NCBI RefSeq assembly: GCF_000024425.1
Contig: NC_013946.1
Span: 2,976,001 to 3,040,000, forward strand
Length of the DNA stretch: 64,000 nt
DNA from: Meiothermus ruber DSM 1279
GTDB lineage: Bacteria; Deinococcota; Deinococci; Deinococcales; Thermaceae
Reading direction: 5' to 3'
Shown here: piece by piece, positions 8,278 through 17,126 of the stretch
Layout of the letters: every line of letters begins with the position of its first letter
Position numbering within the stretch: position 1 is the first letter of the stretch
Position numbers and translations under genes: made by a program
The notes under the pieces: model-generated
What the model saw: only the letters and a program-made list of their open reading frames with translations
The model's database searches: none
Told to the model about the DNA's origin: nothing

Positions 8278-8370
8278 GGATACACCATCTCCGAAGGGGC
8301 CGAGAGCCTGAATGCGGCGGTGGCGCTGGGGGTGGTGCTGTATCAGGCGGGGCTTTCTCGCGGCTTAAAC
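8263..8370 (+). pseudogene. Remnant of a TrmH/SpoU RNA methyltransferase C-terminus
   Basis: Frame translation gives LLGNHGYTISEGAESLNAAV then ALGVVLYQAGLSRG. The GAESLNAAVALGVVLY core is the C-terminal SAM-binding knot motif (consensus ESLNVSVAAGILLYE) of SpoU methylases. No upstream methylase sequence exists in any frame and no start codon fits, so this is a fragment. It overlaps the antisense PilT-like remnant by a few bases and lies just before the Mrr pseudogene. Confidence 0.55.
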
Positions 8371-8410
8371 AGACGGAGCAAGTCTCGTCGGGCAAGTAGA
8401 ATGATAGGAA

Positions 8411-9318
8411 ATGCCAATTCCAAGCTACCAGCGATTCATGTTCCCATTGCTCAAGATGGCAGCAGATGGTGAAGCGCACTCGATGGAGGAAGCCTACGAG
8501 GTGCTGGCCGGACAGTTCAACCTAAGCAAAGAAGATCGGGCTGAATTGCTACCCAGTGGTGGGCAAAGTAGGTATGAGAACCGCGTCGGATGGGCCAGAA
8601 CCTATTTGACAAAAGCCGGATTGTTGGAGTCTCCAAGCCGAGGACAATTCAAAATCACTTCAGAGGGTCGCAAAGTTTTGTAGTCTGGCATTACCGAAAC
8701 TTAACGTCCAATACCTTAATGCAATTCCCCAGATTCGTTGAGCTTAAGCGCAGAGACCGCACCACGGATGAGGCGAGCTCAGAAGAAGAGGTTGGCAATG
8801 AAACAACACCAGATGAGCAGCTCGAACAGCTTCATCTAGTTTTGAGGAGACAGCTAGCACAGGAGCTTTTGGCACGCGTCAAGCAGTGCTCACCTGCATT
8901 CTTTGAGCGTCTTGTGGTTCAGCTTTTGGTAGCAATGGGTTACGGCGGTTCGGTAGCAGATGCGGGTAAGGCAGTGGGGCGAAGTGGGGATGATGGCATT
9001 GATGGCATCATTAAGCAAGACCGGCTTGGCCTGGACAATATTTACTTTCAAGCCAAGCGTTGGGAAAGAACCGTCCCAAGTGAAGTTGTCAGAACCTTTC
9101 ACGGAAGCCTAGCCCTTCAAAGAGCAAGCCGAGGGGTTATCATCACCACCTCGGACTTTTCTAGTAGTGCGATTGAAACAGCTAAGGCGCTCGGGAATAT
9201 CGTGCTAATTGATGGAAATACCCTGGCAGGCTTCATGATCGAGTACAACGTTGGAGTCACGGTAGCGGCACGGTATGAGGTGAAGCGGGTTGATAGGGAG
9301 TTTTTTGCAGAGGGCTAG
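8411..9318 (+). pseudogene. mrr: Mrr-type restriction endonuclease, twice frameshifted
   Basis: Codons from ATG 8411 give an Mrr N-terminal winged-helix domain (PSYQRFMFPLL, RYENRVGWARTYLTKAGLLE) ending at an in-frame TAG at 8681. One frame on, the sequence resumes family-like text (LALPKLNVQYL), and a second shift near 8718 leads to LMQFPRFVELKRRD and the complete catalytic domain (FFERLVVQLLVAMGYGG, then GDDGIDGI and YFQAKRW, the D-(E/Q)xK nuclease core). Two single-base changes about 40 bases apart explain everything. Base composition is less GC-rich than in the neighbours, which fits acquisition. Mrr cleaves modified foreign DNA; this copy should be inactive unless the shifts are sequencing errors. 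Confidence 0.8.
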
Positions 9319-10376
9319 CGATAATACTTCGCGGTATCGCGTAGATGCCCTTCAAAGTCCACGTTCAGAAACAAGCGGCCCTGGGCGTGCAGAAAGTAGA
9401 GGTACTTCTGGCCTTTTTCGTTGGTACGCACCGGATTAAGCACCGCCCGTAAGGCCTCGGTGCCGGGGTTGCTGATAGCCCCCGGGGGCAAGCCGCGCCG
9501 GGTATAGGTGTTGTAGGGGGTGTCTTTTTCGAAGTCGCCCGCGCCCCGGTCGAGTTCGGGCAGGCGTTTGCCCAGGCCATAGGCCACGGTGGGGTCGGCC
9601 TGCAGGGGCATGCCAATTTCCAGGCGGTTGAGAAAGACCCCAGCGATTACCGGCTTCTCACCCGAGTTGGCCGCTTCAGCCTGCACGATGGAGGCCAGCG
9701 TGACCCAGTCGTGAATGCTTTGCAGGCCAAGCTGCTGCAGGCGGGCCTGGGCCTCGGGGGTGAACTCCTGTTCCATGCGGCGGGTCATGGTGCGGATAAC
9801 GTCTTCGGCGGTAAAGTCGAGGGGGAAGTCGTAGGTAGCGGGAAAAAGGTAGCCCTCGAGGGTGGGGCCTTTGGCCTCGGCAGGGCGCAGCTCGGAGGGG
9901 GGGTTGTTGACCAGCTCGAGGAACCGGGGCCCATCCAGGTTGTTTTCGCTCAAGCGCTGGGCCATATCCACCGCCCGCCAGCCCTCGGGAAAGGTGATGC
10001 GCACCGTGAGGGGACGGGATTCACCGGTGATGGCCAGGGCAATGGCCCGCAACCCGTTGCCCTCGAGCCGGTAGTAACCAGGCTTGAGCGCTTTGTCCTG
10101 GCCGGAAAAGCGCAGGTACTGGGCAAACAGATAGCCCGAGCGCACCAGCCCAGCCTGCTCGAGGATACGACCGACGGCTGCGGCCCCGCTGCCCCTGGGA
10201 ATCTGTACCTGGGCGGTGACGCCGGTGGGCCCCATCAGGTAAAGGGCGTAGCCCAGCAGCGCTACCAGCAGTACAAACATAAGCAGCACACCCCGCAGAA
10301 TCCAGCGGGTCGGCGACTTGCTGGCTTCCCGGGTTTCATCGGGGGGGGTAGCGGACAGTGTGGGCTTGTCGTCCAT
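9315..10376 (-). CDS. mltG: Endolytic murein transglycosylase
   Basis: MltG cleaves nascent peptidoglycan strands and sets glycan length. The 353 residues comprise a short cytoplasmic tail, one membrane helix (about 30-50, LRGVLLMFVLLVALLGYALYL), a LysM-like segment (VQIPRGSGAAAVGRILEQAG) and the YceG catalytic domain with the Glu-containing ASIVQAEA and FLNRLEIGMPLQADPTVAYG. The C-terminus carries the usual PYNTYTRRGLPPGAISNPG. The ATG at 10376 with GGAGCC upstream fits better than the longer frame, which runs into ruvX. It starts 16 bases after the ruvX/yqgF stop, so the two form a small operon, as in many bacteria. Confidence 0.93.
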   Translation of the reverse strand: MDDKPTLSATPPDETREASKSPTRWILRGVLLMFVLLVALLGYALYLMGPTGVTAQVQIPRGSGAAAVGRILEQAGLVRSGYLFAQYLRFSGQDKALKPGYYRLEGNGLRAIALAITGESRPLTVRITFPEGWRAVDMAQRLSENNLDGPRFLELVNNPPSELRPAEAKGPTLEGYLFPATYDFPLDFTAEDVIRTMTRRMEQEFTPEAQARLQQLGLQSIHDWVTLASIVQAEAANSGEKPVIAGVFLNRLEIGMPLQADPTVAYGLGKRLPELDRGAGDFEKDTPYNTYTRRGLPPGAISNPGTEALRAVLNPVRTNEKGQKYLYFLHAQGRLFLNVDFEGHLRDTAKYYR

Positions 10377-10392
10377 GCTCGAGGCTCCAAAG

Positions 10393-10803
10393 TTACTGTC
10401 CCACACGGGCCAGATATGACTCCAGCAGGGCGATGGCCGCGGCTTCGTCCAGTTTGCCTTTCTCTTGCCGGATGCGCTTGGGGGCGTGTTTAAGCCGGTT
10501 CTGCCCCAGCTTGGTGGTGTAGCGCTCATCCAGCAGCTCGAGCTGCATACCCCGTTCACGCATGGCCTCTACCAGGGCCTGCACCCGCTCGGCCTGGGCG
10601 CTGGGCCGACCATCGGTGCGCAGGGGCAGCCCCACCACAAAGCGCTCGGCCCGTTCACGCTCGGCAAAGGCCGCCAGGGCCTCGAGGTCGGCCTCGAGGT
10701 TCTTGCGCACCAGGTAACCCCGACCAAAAGCCCAGGGTGAGCCGATCTCGCCCACGGCCAGGCCAATCCGGGCTTCCCCCACGTCCAGCGCCACCACCCG
10801 CAT
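10393..10803 (-). CDS. ruvX: Putative pre-16S rRNA nuclease / Holliday junction resolvase fold (YqgF)
   Basis: A 136-residue RNase H-fold protein with the N-terminal [14 protein letters not shown] (catalytic Asp), [20 protein letters not shown] and a C-terminal [13 protein letters not shown], the standard YqgF/RuvX motif set. YqgF matures the 5' end of 16S rRNA in E. coli; the resolvase role is historical. ATG 10803 lies 7 bases after a GATAAT box, so the message may be leaderless. It is followed closely by mltG and preceded by alaS (47-base gap), a conserved alaS-yqgF-mltG order. Confidence 0.93.
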   Translation of the reverse strand: MRVVALDVGEARIGLAVGEIGSPWAFGRGYLVRKNLEADLEALAAFAERERAERFVVGLPLRTDGRPSAQAERVQALVEAMRERGMQLELLDERYTTKLGQNRLKHAPKRIRQEKGKLDEAAAIALLESYLARVGQ

Positions 10804-10850
10804 CTACCCTATTATCCCCTCCAGCCCAGAAATGCAGATGAGTCCCAACA

Positions 10851-13502
10851 CTATTCCAGCACCTGCTCGAGCGCCCCAAAAGCCTTTTCCAGGTCGAAGC
10901 CGCCGCCCTGGGCCAGCGCCCCCCTGCCGCCGCCGCGCCCGCCGGCAACAGCCGACAGCTTCTTCATTACCGCACCGGCATCCAGCCCCCTCTCCAGGGC
11001 CTTTTTGCTCACCTTGACCACCAGGTGCTGCCCCGAGCCCACCGCCACCAGGTCGGCCTGGTGCCTGTCCAGCAGCTCGTCGGCTGCACCCCGCAAGGCC
11101 CCGGCCTCGAGACCCTCGAGCTTGACTGCCAGATACCTGTAGCCGTTTGCTTCCTTGAGCGAGATGCCTGCCGCGCTGCCCCCGAGCTGGGCTCGAGCCA
11201 GATCCAGCTTCAGCTTTTCGATCTCTTTCTCGCGGGCCTTGAGTTCGTCCTGGAGCTTGTTCACCCGCTCGAGCAGGTGCTCAGGGGTCGTACCCAGTTC
11301 GCGGGAGAGGCCGCCCAGCCGATCCAGCATCTCGCGTACGTACTGCGTAGCCCCGGTTCCGGTCAGGGCCTCAATGCGCCGCACCCCCGCCGCCACCGAC
11401 TCCTCGGCCACGATCACAAAGGCCCCGATTTCGCCAGTGCGCCGCACGTGGCAGCCACCGCAGAGCTCCTTGGAGGTCACGTTGTCGATGGCCCCTTCCA
11501 CACTGACCACCCGCACCACGTCGCCATACTTTTCACCAAACAGGGCCATGGCCCCTTCTTTGCGGGCCTCCTCCAAGGGCTTGTAGGTATAGCTCACCGG
11601 GAAGTCGGCCTGAATCCAGCGGTTCACCAACAGCTCAATCCGGGCCAAATCCCTGGGGGCAATCGGCTCAAACTGGCTGAAGTCGAAGCGCAGCCGATCC
11701 GGCCCCACATAGCTGCCTTTTTGCTGCACATGGGAGCCCAGCACCGCCCGCAAGGCAGCGTGCAGCAGGTGGGTGGCGGTATGGTTTTTCTCGGTGTCAC
11801 GTCGGTGCATATCCACCAAAGCCCGCACCGTCGAGCCCGCTTTGAGGGTGCCCTCCTCCACCCGCGCGATGTGCAAAAAGATGCCGTCGGGGTTTTTCTG
11901 GGTGGTCGAGACCCTGGCCCAGCCCCCTTCCCATTCCAGCACGCCCGCATCTCCCACCTGGCCGCCCCCTTCGGCGTAGAAGGGGGTTCTGTCCAGCACC
12001 ACCTGCACCTCGGTGCCGGCCGGCGCTTCCTCTATGGTCTGCTCGCCCACCAGGAGCAGCTTGACCTGGGCCTGGGCCTCGAGGCTCTCGTAGCCCACAA
12101 ACTTGGTGCCCCCGTAGTCGGCGGCCAGGGCCGCAAGGGCCTCGTTGGATCTCTTGAAAAGCTCTTTGCTGAAAGCGGCAGCGGCTCGAGCCCGCTCCTG
12201 CTGTTCCTCCAGGGCTTGCTCGAAGCCTTCGGTGTCCACCTGAACCCCGTGCTCGCTTGCAATTTCGATGGTTAAGTCGAGCGGGAAGCCGTAGGTGTCG
12301 TACAGGGTAAAGGCATCCCGGCCCGCCAGGGTATCGCCCGGCTTGAGGTTGGCCAGCATCGCGTCCAGGCGCTTGATACCGCTCTCGAGCGTGCGCAAGA
12401 ACTGCTCTTCTTCAATTTTGATTTGTTTTTGTACGCCCTCGAGGTTCTCCTTTAGCTCGGGGTAGACCCCGCCCATCACCTGGGCCACCACCTCGGCCAG
12501 CCTGTACATGAAGGGCTCGCGCAGGCCCAGCAGGTAGCCAAAGCGCACCGCCCGGCGCAGCAAGCGGCGCACCACGTAGCCGCGCCCGGTATTGGAGAAG
12601 TGCACCCCATCGGAGAGGATAAAGGTCACGGCGCGGGCGTGCTCGGCAATCACCCGGTGGGCCACCGAGCTGGGGCCTTCGTAGCTGATACCGGTCAGCT
12701 CTACAATTTTGGCGATCAGGGGTTGGAATTCGTCGGTCTCGTAGAAGTCGGTCACGTCTTGCAGCACCATAGCCACGCGCGCAAGGCCCATGCCGGTATC
12801 AATGTTGGGCTTGGGGAGCGGCTCCAGCACACCACCGTCCTTGCGGTCGTACTGTGGAAATACCAGGTTCCAGAGCTCCACAAAGCGGTTGGACTCGCGG
12901 GTCTCGTAGTAGTCGGCCCAGGTGTCCGAGCCAAAAGCCGGCCCCCGGTCGTAGTAGATCTCGCTGCAGGGCCCGCACGGCCCGTTGGGGCCTTTGGTGG
13001 GGGCGTTCTGCGGCCAGAAATTCTCGTCGGCGTCGAAGCGGTGGATTTTCTCGGGAGGTACGCCCACCCGCGTCCAGTGTTCAAAAGCCTCGTCGTCGTC
13101 TTTGTAGATGGTCACGTAAATGCGGGTTGGATCCAGGCCCAGCCATTTGGGGTCGGTCAGGAACTCCCAGGCCCACTCGATGGCCTCTTTCTTGAAGTAA
13201 TCGCCAAAGCTGAAGTTGCCCAGCATCTCGAAAACGGTCTGGTGGCGGTTGGTGCGCCCCACGTTCTCGATATCCCCGGTGCGCACGCTCTTCTGGCAGG
13301 TGGTCACCCGGTACCACTCGCCCTCGTGGCCGGGGAAGACCGGCTTTTTGCCCAAAAAGTAGGGCTTGAGGGGGGTCATGCCCGCGTTGATGAAGAGCAG
13401 GGTGGGGTCGTCCTGGGGCACCACGCTAAAGCTCGGCAGGCGTAAATGCCCTTTGGATTCGAAGAACTGGAGAAATTTTTCGCGGATTTCGGCGGTTTTC
13501 AT
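10851..13502 (-). CDS. alaS: Alanyl-tRNA synthetase
   Basis: AlaRS charges tRNA-Ala, which it recognises by the G3.U70 pair. The 883 residues hold the class II core (motif I near FFESKGHLRLPSFSVVP, motif II around RTNRHQTVFEMLGNFSFGD), the GCGPCSEIYYDRG segment, the editing domain with zinc ligands HTATH (about 570) and CGGCH (about 670), and the C-terminal C-Ala domain ending in the Gly-rich GGRGGGRGALAQGG. The length is normal and the frame clean. ATG 13502 is supported by the conserved MKTAEIREKFLQFFESKGH start. Confidence 0.97.
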   Translation of the reverse strand: MKTAEIREKFLQFFESKGHLRLPSFSVVPQDDPTLLFINAGMTPLKPYFLGKKPVFPGHEGEWYRVTTCQKSVRTGDIENVGRTNRHQTVFEMLGNFSFGDYFKKEAIEWAWEFLTDPKWLGLDPTRIYVTIYKDDDEAFEHWTRVGVPPEKIHRFDADENFWPQNAPTKGPNGPCGPCSEIYYDRGPAFGSDTWADYYETRESNRFVELWNLVFPQYDRKDGGVLEPLPKPNIDTGMGLARVAMVLQDVTDFYETDEFQPLIAKIVELTGISYEGPSSVAHRVIAEHARAVTFILSDGVHFSNTGRGYVVRRLLRRAVRFGYLLGLREPFMYRLAEVVAQVMGGVYPELKENLEGVQKQIKIEEEQFLRTLESGIKRLDAMLANLKPGDTLAGRDAFTLYDTYGFPLDLTIEIASEHGVQVDTEGFEQALEEQQERARAAAAFSKELFKRSNEALAALAADYGGTKFVGYESLEAQAQVKLLLVGEQTIEEAPAGTEVQVVLDRTPFYAEGGGQVGDAGVLEWEGGWARVSTTQKNPDGIFLHIARVEEGTLKAGSTVRALVDMHRRDTEKNHTATHLLHAALRAVLGSHVQQKGSYVGPDRLRFDFSQFEPIAPRDLARIELLVNRWIQADFPVSYTYKPLEEARKEGAMALFGEKYGDVVRVVSVEGAIDNVTSKELCGGCHVRRTGEIGAFVIVAEESVAAGVRRIEALTGTGATQYVREMLDRLGGLSRELGTTPEHLLERVNKLQDELKAREKEIEKLKLDLARAQLGGSAAGISLKEANGYRYLAVKLEGLEAGALRGAADELLDRHQADLVAVGSGQHLVVKVSKKALERGLDAGAVMKKLSAVAGGRGGGRGALAQGGGFDLEKAFGALEQVLE

Positions 13503-13523
13503 CGTGGCCTCTCAAACTAACTC

Positions 13524-13551
13524 AGCATAAAAAATATACCCCGCCAAGCAA
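13524..13551 (-). promoter_or_regulatory. Probable alaS promoter
   Basis: On the minus strand TTGCTT (13551-13546), a 16-base spacer and TATGCT (13529-13524) precede alaS by about 22 bases. I found no T-box or other leader between this element and the start. The rest of the 13552-13759 gap shows no gene, only the divergent guaC-like -10 box at its right end. Confidence 0.45.
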
Positions 13552-13759
13552 ACCCCACCGGCCATTTCAACAAAAGAAACGCCCGGGTTAGCGGGTAGCT
13601 CGAGCGAAGGAAAGGGGTTTCATTGCTTGTGTTGCGCTCTCGTGCGGGTGGCCTCGAGCCCGGTCTGAATATACGAAGCACGCATACCTTTGTAAAGCCG
13701 GCCCGCAGTGTGGGCGACGCCGTAGACCCCTTGCCCAGGCTTTAGTACAATTTCGGCCC

Positions 13760-14872
13760 GTGAACTACGGCATTTTCGAGGAAATCGCCCAGACAGCCCT
13801 GGAAAAAACCCAGGCCGACCTGGCCCGCTACCCCTACGAGCGCTTTGAAACCTACTACACCTTCGCCGATAAAACCATCATCCCCACCTTCCTGACCCAG
13901 CCGGTCTCGCGCCGCCAGGTGAATGTGCGCCAGCTTTTTTACACCACCAAAGGCACCATCGAGATTTTCCCGGCCTTTGGGGCCTCCATGAGCATGATGC
14001 GCAGCCGCTTCGCCCGCGACGTATGGGACGGGGGCAACGGCGGGGTGCACATCTTGCCCAGGGTGGGGCTTTCCGACGAGGAGCGCCTTCGGGACGTGCA
14101 GGCCAGCGCGCCGGCCCTGGTGGGGGCCGCTTTGGGCATCAACGAAAAAGAGGAGTTTCTGGCCGAGCTCTTCGCCCAGCCCAACCTGATTTTTGCCTCG
14201 ATTGACATCGCCCACGGGGCCAACGCGGCGGTGCTGCCGGTGCTGGCCAAGATTCGCGGGCTGGGCATTGATAGCGGGGTCATCCTGGGCAATGTGGGCT
14301 CCATCGAGGGCTTCGCCTACGCCTACTGGCTGATGAAGCTCTCGGGCTTCCGCCACTTCATCCTCAAGGTGGGGGTGGGGCCGGGCTCGGTCTGCACCAC
14401 CCGCATCAACACCGGGGTGGGGGTGGGCCAGCTCTCGCTGCTGGAAGAGATTCGCCGGTTCCAGTCGGTGGTGGGTTACAGCGACGTGCAGATTATCTCC
14501 GACGGCGGGGTCAACAGCTCGGGCGACTTTGTGAAGGCCCTGGCCTACAGCGACGGGGTGATGATGGGCAAGTTCTTTGCCTCCGGCAGCTTCGAGGACG
14601 AGGTGCTCATCAAGAAGGACGGGCAGCTCGAGGGCGTCCTGCTCTACGGCATGGCCTCCATGCTGGTAACCGAGAAGCGCAACTTTATCGAGGGCTCCTC
14701 GCAAACCCTGCGGGCCTTCCACCACACCGCCCAGGAAGCCATCGCCCGCCTGCGCGAAGGTCTGCAGAGCGCCATGACCTACGTGAACGCCACCAACCTC
14801 ACCGAGTTTAGGGGCAACGTGCGTTTTGCCCGTAACTCGGCGGCGGCCATCACCGAGGCGGGGGTGCACTAG
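13760..14872 (+). CDS. IMP dehydrogenase/GMP reductase family enzyme (GMP reductase-like)
   Basis: A 370-residue TIM barrel with the family's catalytic loop GVGPGSVCTTRINTGVGVGQ (Cys nucleophile), the phosphate-binding DGGVNSSGDFVKALAYSDGVMMG and the C-terminal KVGV context. CBS domains are absent and the Cys loop reads like GMP reductase, which returns GMP to IMP with NADPH. The N-terminal 100 residues are less typical, so I leave the gene symbol empty. GTG 13760 follows TACAAT (13746-13751) by 8 bases with no SD, so it is a leaderless candidate. The gene converges on dinB with only two bases between the stops. Confidence 0.8.
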   Translation: MNYGIFEEIAQTALEKTQADLARYPYERFETYYTFADKTIIPTFLTQPVSRRQVNVRQLFYTTKGTIEIFPAFGASMSMMRSRFARDVWDGGNGGVHILPRVGLSDEERLRDVQASAPALVGAALGINEKEEFLAELFAQPNLIFASIDIAHGANAAVLPVLAKIRGLGIDSGVILGNVGSIEGFAYAYWLMKLSGFRHFILKVGVGPGSVCTTRINTGVGVGQLSLLEEIRRFQSVVGYSDVQIISDGGVNSSGDFVKALAYSDGVMMGKFFASGSFEDEVLIKKDGQLEGVLLYGMASMLVTEKRNFIEGSSQTLRAFHHTAQEAIARLREGLQSAMTYVNATNLTEFRGNVRFARNSAAAITEAGVH

Positions 14873-14874
14873 AC

Positions 14875-15348
14875 TCAGCGGGCCATTTGCAGCACCTCGC
14901 GGATGCGCCAGAAGGCCAGGTAGAGGTGGTGGGCCTCGTGCACTAAGAAGAGCTCGAGCCACACCCTTAGCGGCATGGGCCCGGCCGCGCTGTGGATGCC
15001 AATGCGCTCGAGCTGGGCCTCGCTCAGGGCCGCCACCTGCTGGTTGAGCTGGGCTCGCAGCTCCTTAAGCAGGCTTATCACCTCCTCGGGAGGGCGCTCT
15101 ACCAGCCGCAAAAAGGCCGGTTCGGTGTCGGGCTTTAGCCGCTCGATCAGGGGGGCCTCTTCCTGCAGGATGCGGGCTATACGATCCTGGGTAACCAGGG
15201 TGAAGTGGGCCAGATGGGCCAGGTTCTCGTGGGCCGACCACTTGTCGGGCAGGCTGTGCTGGCGTAGCTGCTCAGGGGTGGCCGGGCCCAGGATCTGAGG
15301 CAGGCCGGCCAGCGAAAGCTCGAAACGGGTTAGCAGGGGGTTGTGCAT
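14875..15348 (-). CDS. DinB-like four-helix metalloprotein
   Basis: A 157-residue DinB/YfiT-type bundle, with the first metal ligand in SAHENLAHL, and the second and third in VHEAHHLYLAFWR near the C-terminus, the usual His triad. Relatives are thiol-transferase-like or damage-inducible proteins; the role here is unknown. ATG 15348 is chosen because TATGCT (15362-15357) lies 8 bases upstream (leaderless), and the longer frame to 15408 would cross the tRNA terminator. Confidence 0.75.
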   Translation of the reverse strand: MHNPLLTRFELSLAGLPQILGPATPEQLRQHSLPDKWSAHENLAHLAHFTLVTQDRIARILQEEAPLIERLKPDTEPAFLRLVERPPEEVISLLKELRAQLNQQVAALSEAQLERIGIHSAAGPMPLRVWLELFLVHEAHHLYLAFWRIREVLQMAR

Positions 15349-15405
15349 ACGGCTATAGCATAGGCCAAATCGGCTATGCCGGGTGTGCAAGCCCAGGCCT
15401 CCAAG

Positions 15406-15431
15406 CAAAAAGTTGGGGCCCAGGCCCCAAC
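15406..15431 (-). terminator. Terminator of the tRNA-Ser transcript
   Basis: On the minus strand GTTGGGGCC and GGCCCCAAC make a nearly perfect GC-rich hairpin (15431-15412), followed by five T (15411-15407). It follows the tRNA-Ser(GCU) gene by about 27 bases and precedes the dinB promoter. Confidence 0.8.
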
Positions 15432-15457
15432 CCCCATGCTGGTTTTTCTGTTTTATC

Positions 15458-15552
15458 TGGCGGAGGAGGGGGGATTCGAACCCCCGATAGGGACTTTCGT
15501 TCCCTATAACGGTTTAGCAAACCGCCGCCTTCAGCCACTCGGCCACCCCTCC
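15458..15552 (-). tRNA. tRNA-Ser, anticodon GCU
   Basis: The minus strand folds into a class II tRNA: acceptor GGAGGGG pairing with CTCCTCC, anticodon loop TTTGCTAAA (GCT), a long variable arm (TAGGGAC/GTCCCTA) and a T arm with GGTTCGAATCC. The encoded CCA is at the 3' end (15460-15458). Reads AGC/AGU codons. It is paired with a second tRNA-Ser 76 bases upstream and is probably co-transcribed. Confidence 0.95.
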
Positions 15553-15628
15553 ATCTGTCCAGCTCTGGGGTATCGCCCCCAAAACTGCAAACGATACTTT
15601 AGCACAAAACCCAGCAAATGAAATAGCC

Positions 15629-15718
15629 TGGCGGAGGGAGAGGGATTCGAACCCCCGGTAGACTTGCGTCTACAACGGTTTTCAAGACCGCCGCTTTCAA
15701 CCACTCAGCCATCCCTCC
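15629..15718 (-). tRNA. tRNA-Ser, anticodon UGA
   Basis: A minus-strand class II tRNA with acceptor GGAGGGA, anticodon loop CTTGAAA (TGA), variable arm GTAGAC/GTCTAC, T loop TTCGAAT and an encoded CCA (15631-15629). Reads UCN codons, mainly UCA. A TTGACA promoter stands just upstream. Confidence 0.95.
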
Positions 15719-15733
15719 AGGACAGCGCATTCC

Positions 15734-15764
15734 TAACTATGGCCAAGCCCCCCTGGGTTGTCAA
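15734..15764 (-). promoter_or_regulatory. Promoter of the tRNA-Ser pair
   Basis: A perfect TTGACA (15764-15759 on the minus strand) and TAGTTA (15739-15734) with a 19-base spacer (18 if ATAGTT is read) lie 16 bases before the first tRNA. This strength and position suit stable-RNA transcription. Confidence 0.65.
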
Positions 15765-15802
15765 GTAAAATCGCCGACCTCTGATCTCCCCCATCCTGGG
15801 GC

Positions 15803-17020
15803 TTAGCGCACCGAGCGGATCTGGCGAACCAGGAGGGTGCCCAGCACAAAGCAAACCGCCGCCACCAAGAACAGCACCGTGTAACCCAGCCCAGGGCTCT
15901 GGCGGTTGAAGGCATCCAGCATAGCCCCAAAACCCCCCGCCAAGACCTGCGGCAGCACGATGGAGGTCTGCCAGATGCCCATATCGGTGGCGTGGGCCTG
16001 GGGGTTGGGCAGCACATCGGAGACCAGGGCCCAGTCCACCGCCAGATAGGCCCCGTACAGCATCCCGAACACCAGGGCCAGCACCACCAGCACATCGTAA
16101 CGGGGCAGCAGCAAAATGGGCAGCATCAGCGCTGCCAGGCCCACCCCGGCTGCATAGATAATGGGCTTGCGGCCATGTCGATCGGATAAACGCCCCGCCG
16201 GCACTGCGGCCACCGCGGCTCCAATGGAGATGAGCAAACCCAGCAGGGCCACCGCCTGAAAGGCCTCGGTCGCCAGGGTTCGGCCAAAGGCCTGGAAGGT
16301 CTGCACCACATCGGCCAGGTAGTACTGCAAGTAGGTTTGCACCACATACTGGGCCAGCATGACCAGAAAACGCGTGAACCAGACCCAGCGAAAATCGGCG
16401 CTGCGCCAGGGGGCCACCATGCTTTCCCACAAACCCCGGCGCTGGGGCTTTAGGCCCGGCACCTCGCGGATCAGGCTCAAAACCATTCCGGCTGCAATCA
16501 GGTTGAGCAGGGCGATCAGCAAAAACTGCCACTGCAGGTTGGCCAGCAGGAAACCCGTTGCGCCCGCCACCACCTGGCCGCCTACCTGGAGCGCGCCCAG
16601 CCAGCCCGAGGCCACCCCCCGCTCACGCCGGGCGGTCAGGTCGGGGATCAGGGCCGAGTACGGGCCGGTGGCCATATCGTCGGCCAGTTGCAGCAACAGG
16701 TAAGCCGCTACTAGCTGCCAGTAGCTGCCCGCATAGGCCATCCAGACCAGCGCGCCAGCAGTGATAATTGTGCCCATGGCCAAAAAAGGCATGCGACGAC
16801 CCACCCGGTCGGAGATATAGCCCCAGATGGGCGGCCCGATGAAAGCCATCACCGCCCCCAAAGCAAACAGCAAGCCCAGGCGGGTAGCCCGCTCAGGTTC
16901 GGGCACCAGCTCGGCCACCCGCGCCGGTAACAACACAAGCAGAATAAGAAACCACTTGAAGCTGCTGGCAAACCAATAGGAGGAGAGCACCAAATACCAA
17001 GGGTTGGTGTGAGCGCGCAT
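15803..17020 (-). CDS. MFS transporter
   Basis: A 405-residue 12-helix major facilitator. The loop 2-3 motif GYISDRVGRRMPFLAMG and its second-half partner GRLSDRHGRKPIIYAAG are clear, and the sequence resembles the glycoside/sugar-type and MelB-like branch (DMATGPYSALIPD). The substrate is unknown. ATG 17020 is chosen because TATACT (17033-17028) lies 7 bases upstream, a leaderless start; a longer frame to 17170 overlaps the divergent rlmN promoter. The region between the two start codons therefore holds two back-to-back TATACT boxes. Confidence 0.85.
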   Translation of the reverse strand: MRAHTNPWYLVLSSYWFASSFKWFLILLVLLPARVAELVPEPERATRLGLLFALGAVMAFIGPPIWGYISDRVGRRMPFLAMGTIITAGALVWMAYAGSYWQLVAAYLLLQLADDMATGPYSALIPDLTARRERGVASGWLGALQVGGQVVAGATGFLLANLQWQFLLIALLNLIAAGMVLSLIREVPGLKPQRRGLWESMVAPWRSADFRWVWFTRFLVMLAQYVVQTYLQYYLADVVQTFQAFGRTLATEAFQAVALLGLLISIGAAVAAVPAGRLSDRHGRKPIIYAAGVGLAALMLPILLLPRYDVLVVLALVFGMLYGAYLAVDWALVSDVLPNPQAHATDMGIWQTSIVLPQVLAGGFGAMLDAFNRQSPGLGYTVLFLVAAVCFVLGTLLVRQIRSVR

Positions 17021-17126
17021 TTGCCACAGTATACGGGCGGCTGACTGGCGGGCTGGCACGGTGGGGGCTTGAAAACCTCGAGCCGCCCACCATCTGAAGC
17101 AGCCATGCCGGCTATACTGAAGCGTT

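Noticed and set aside
13552-13759. T-box or other leader for alaS
   Set aside because: No specifier hairpin, no T-box consensus (GGUGGNACCGCG) and no terminator found in the 256-base gap.
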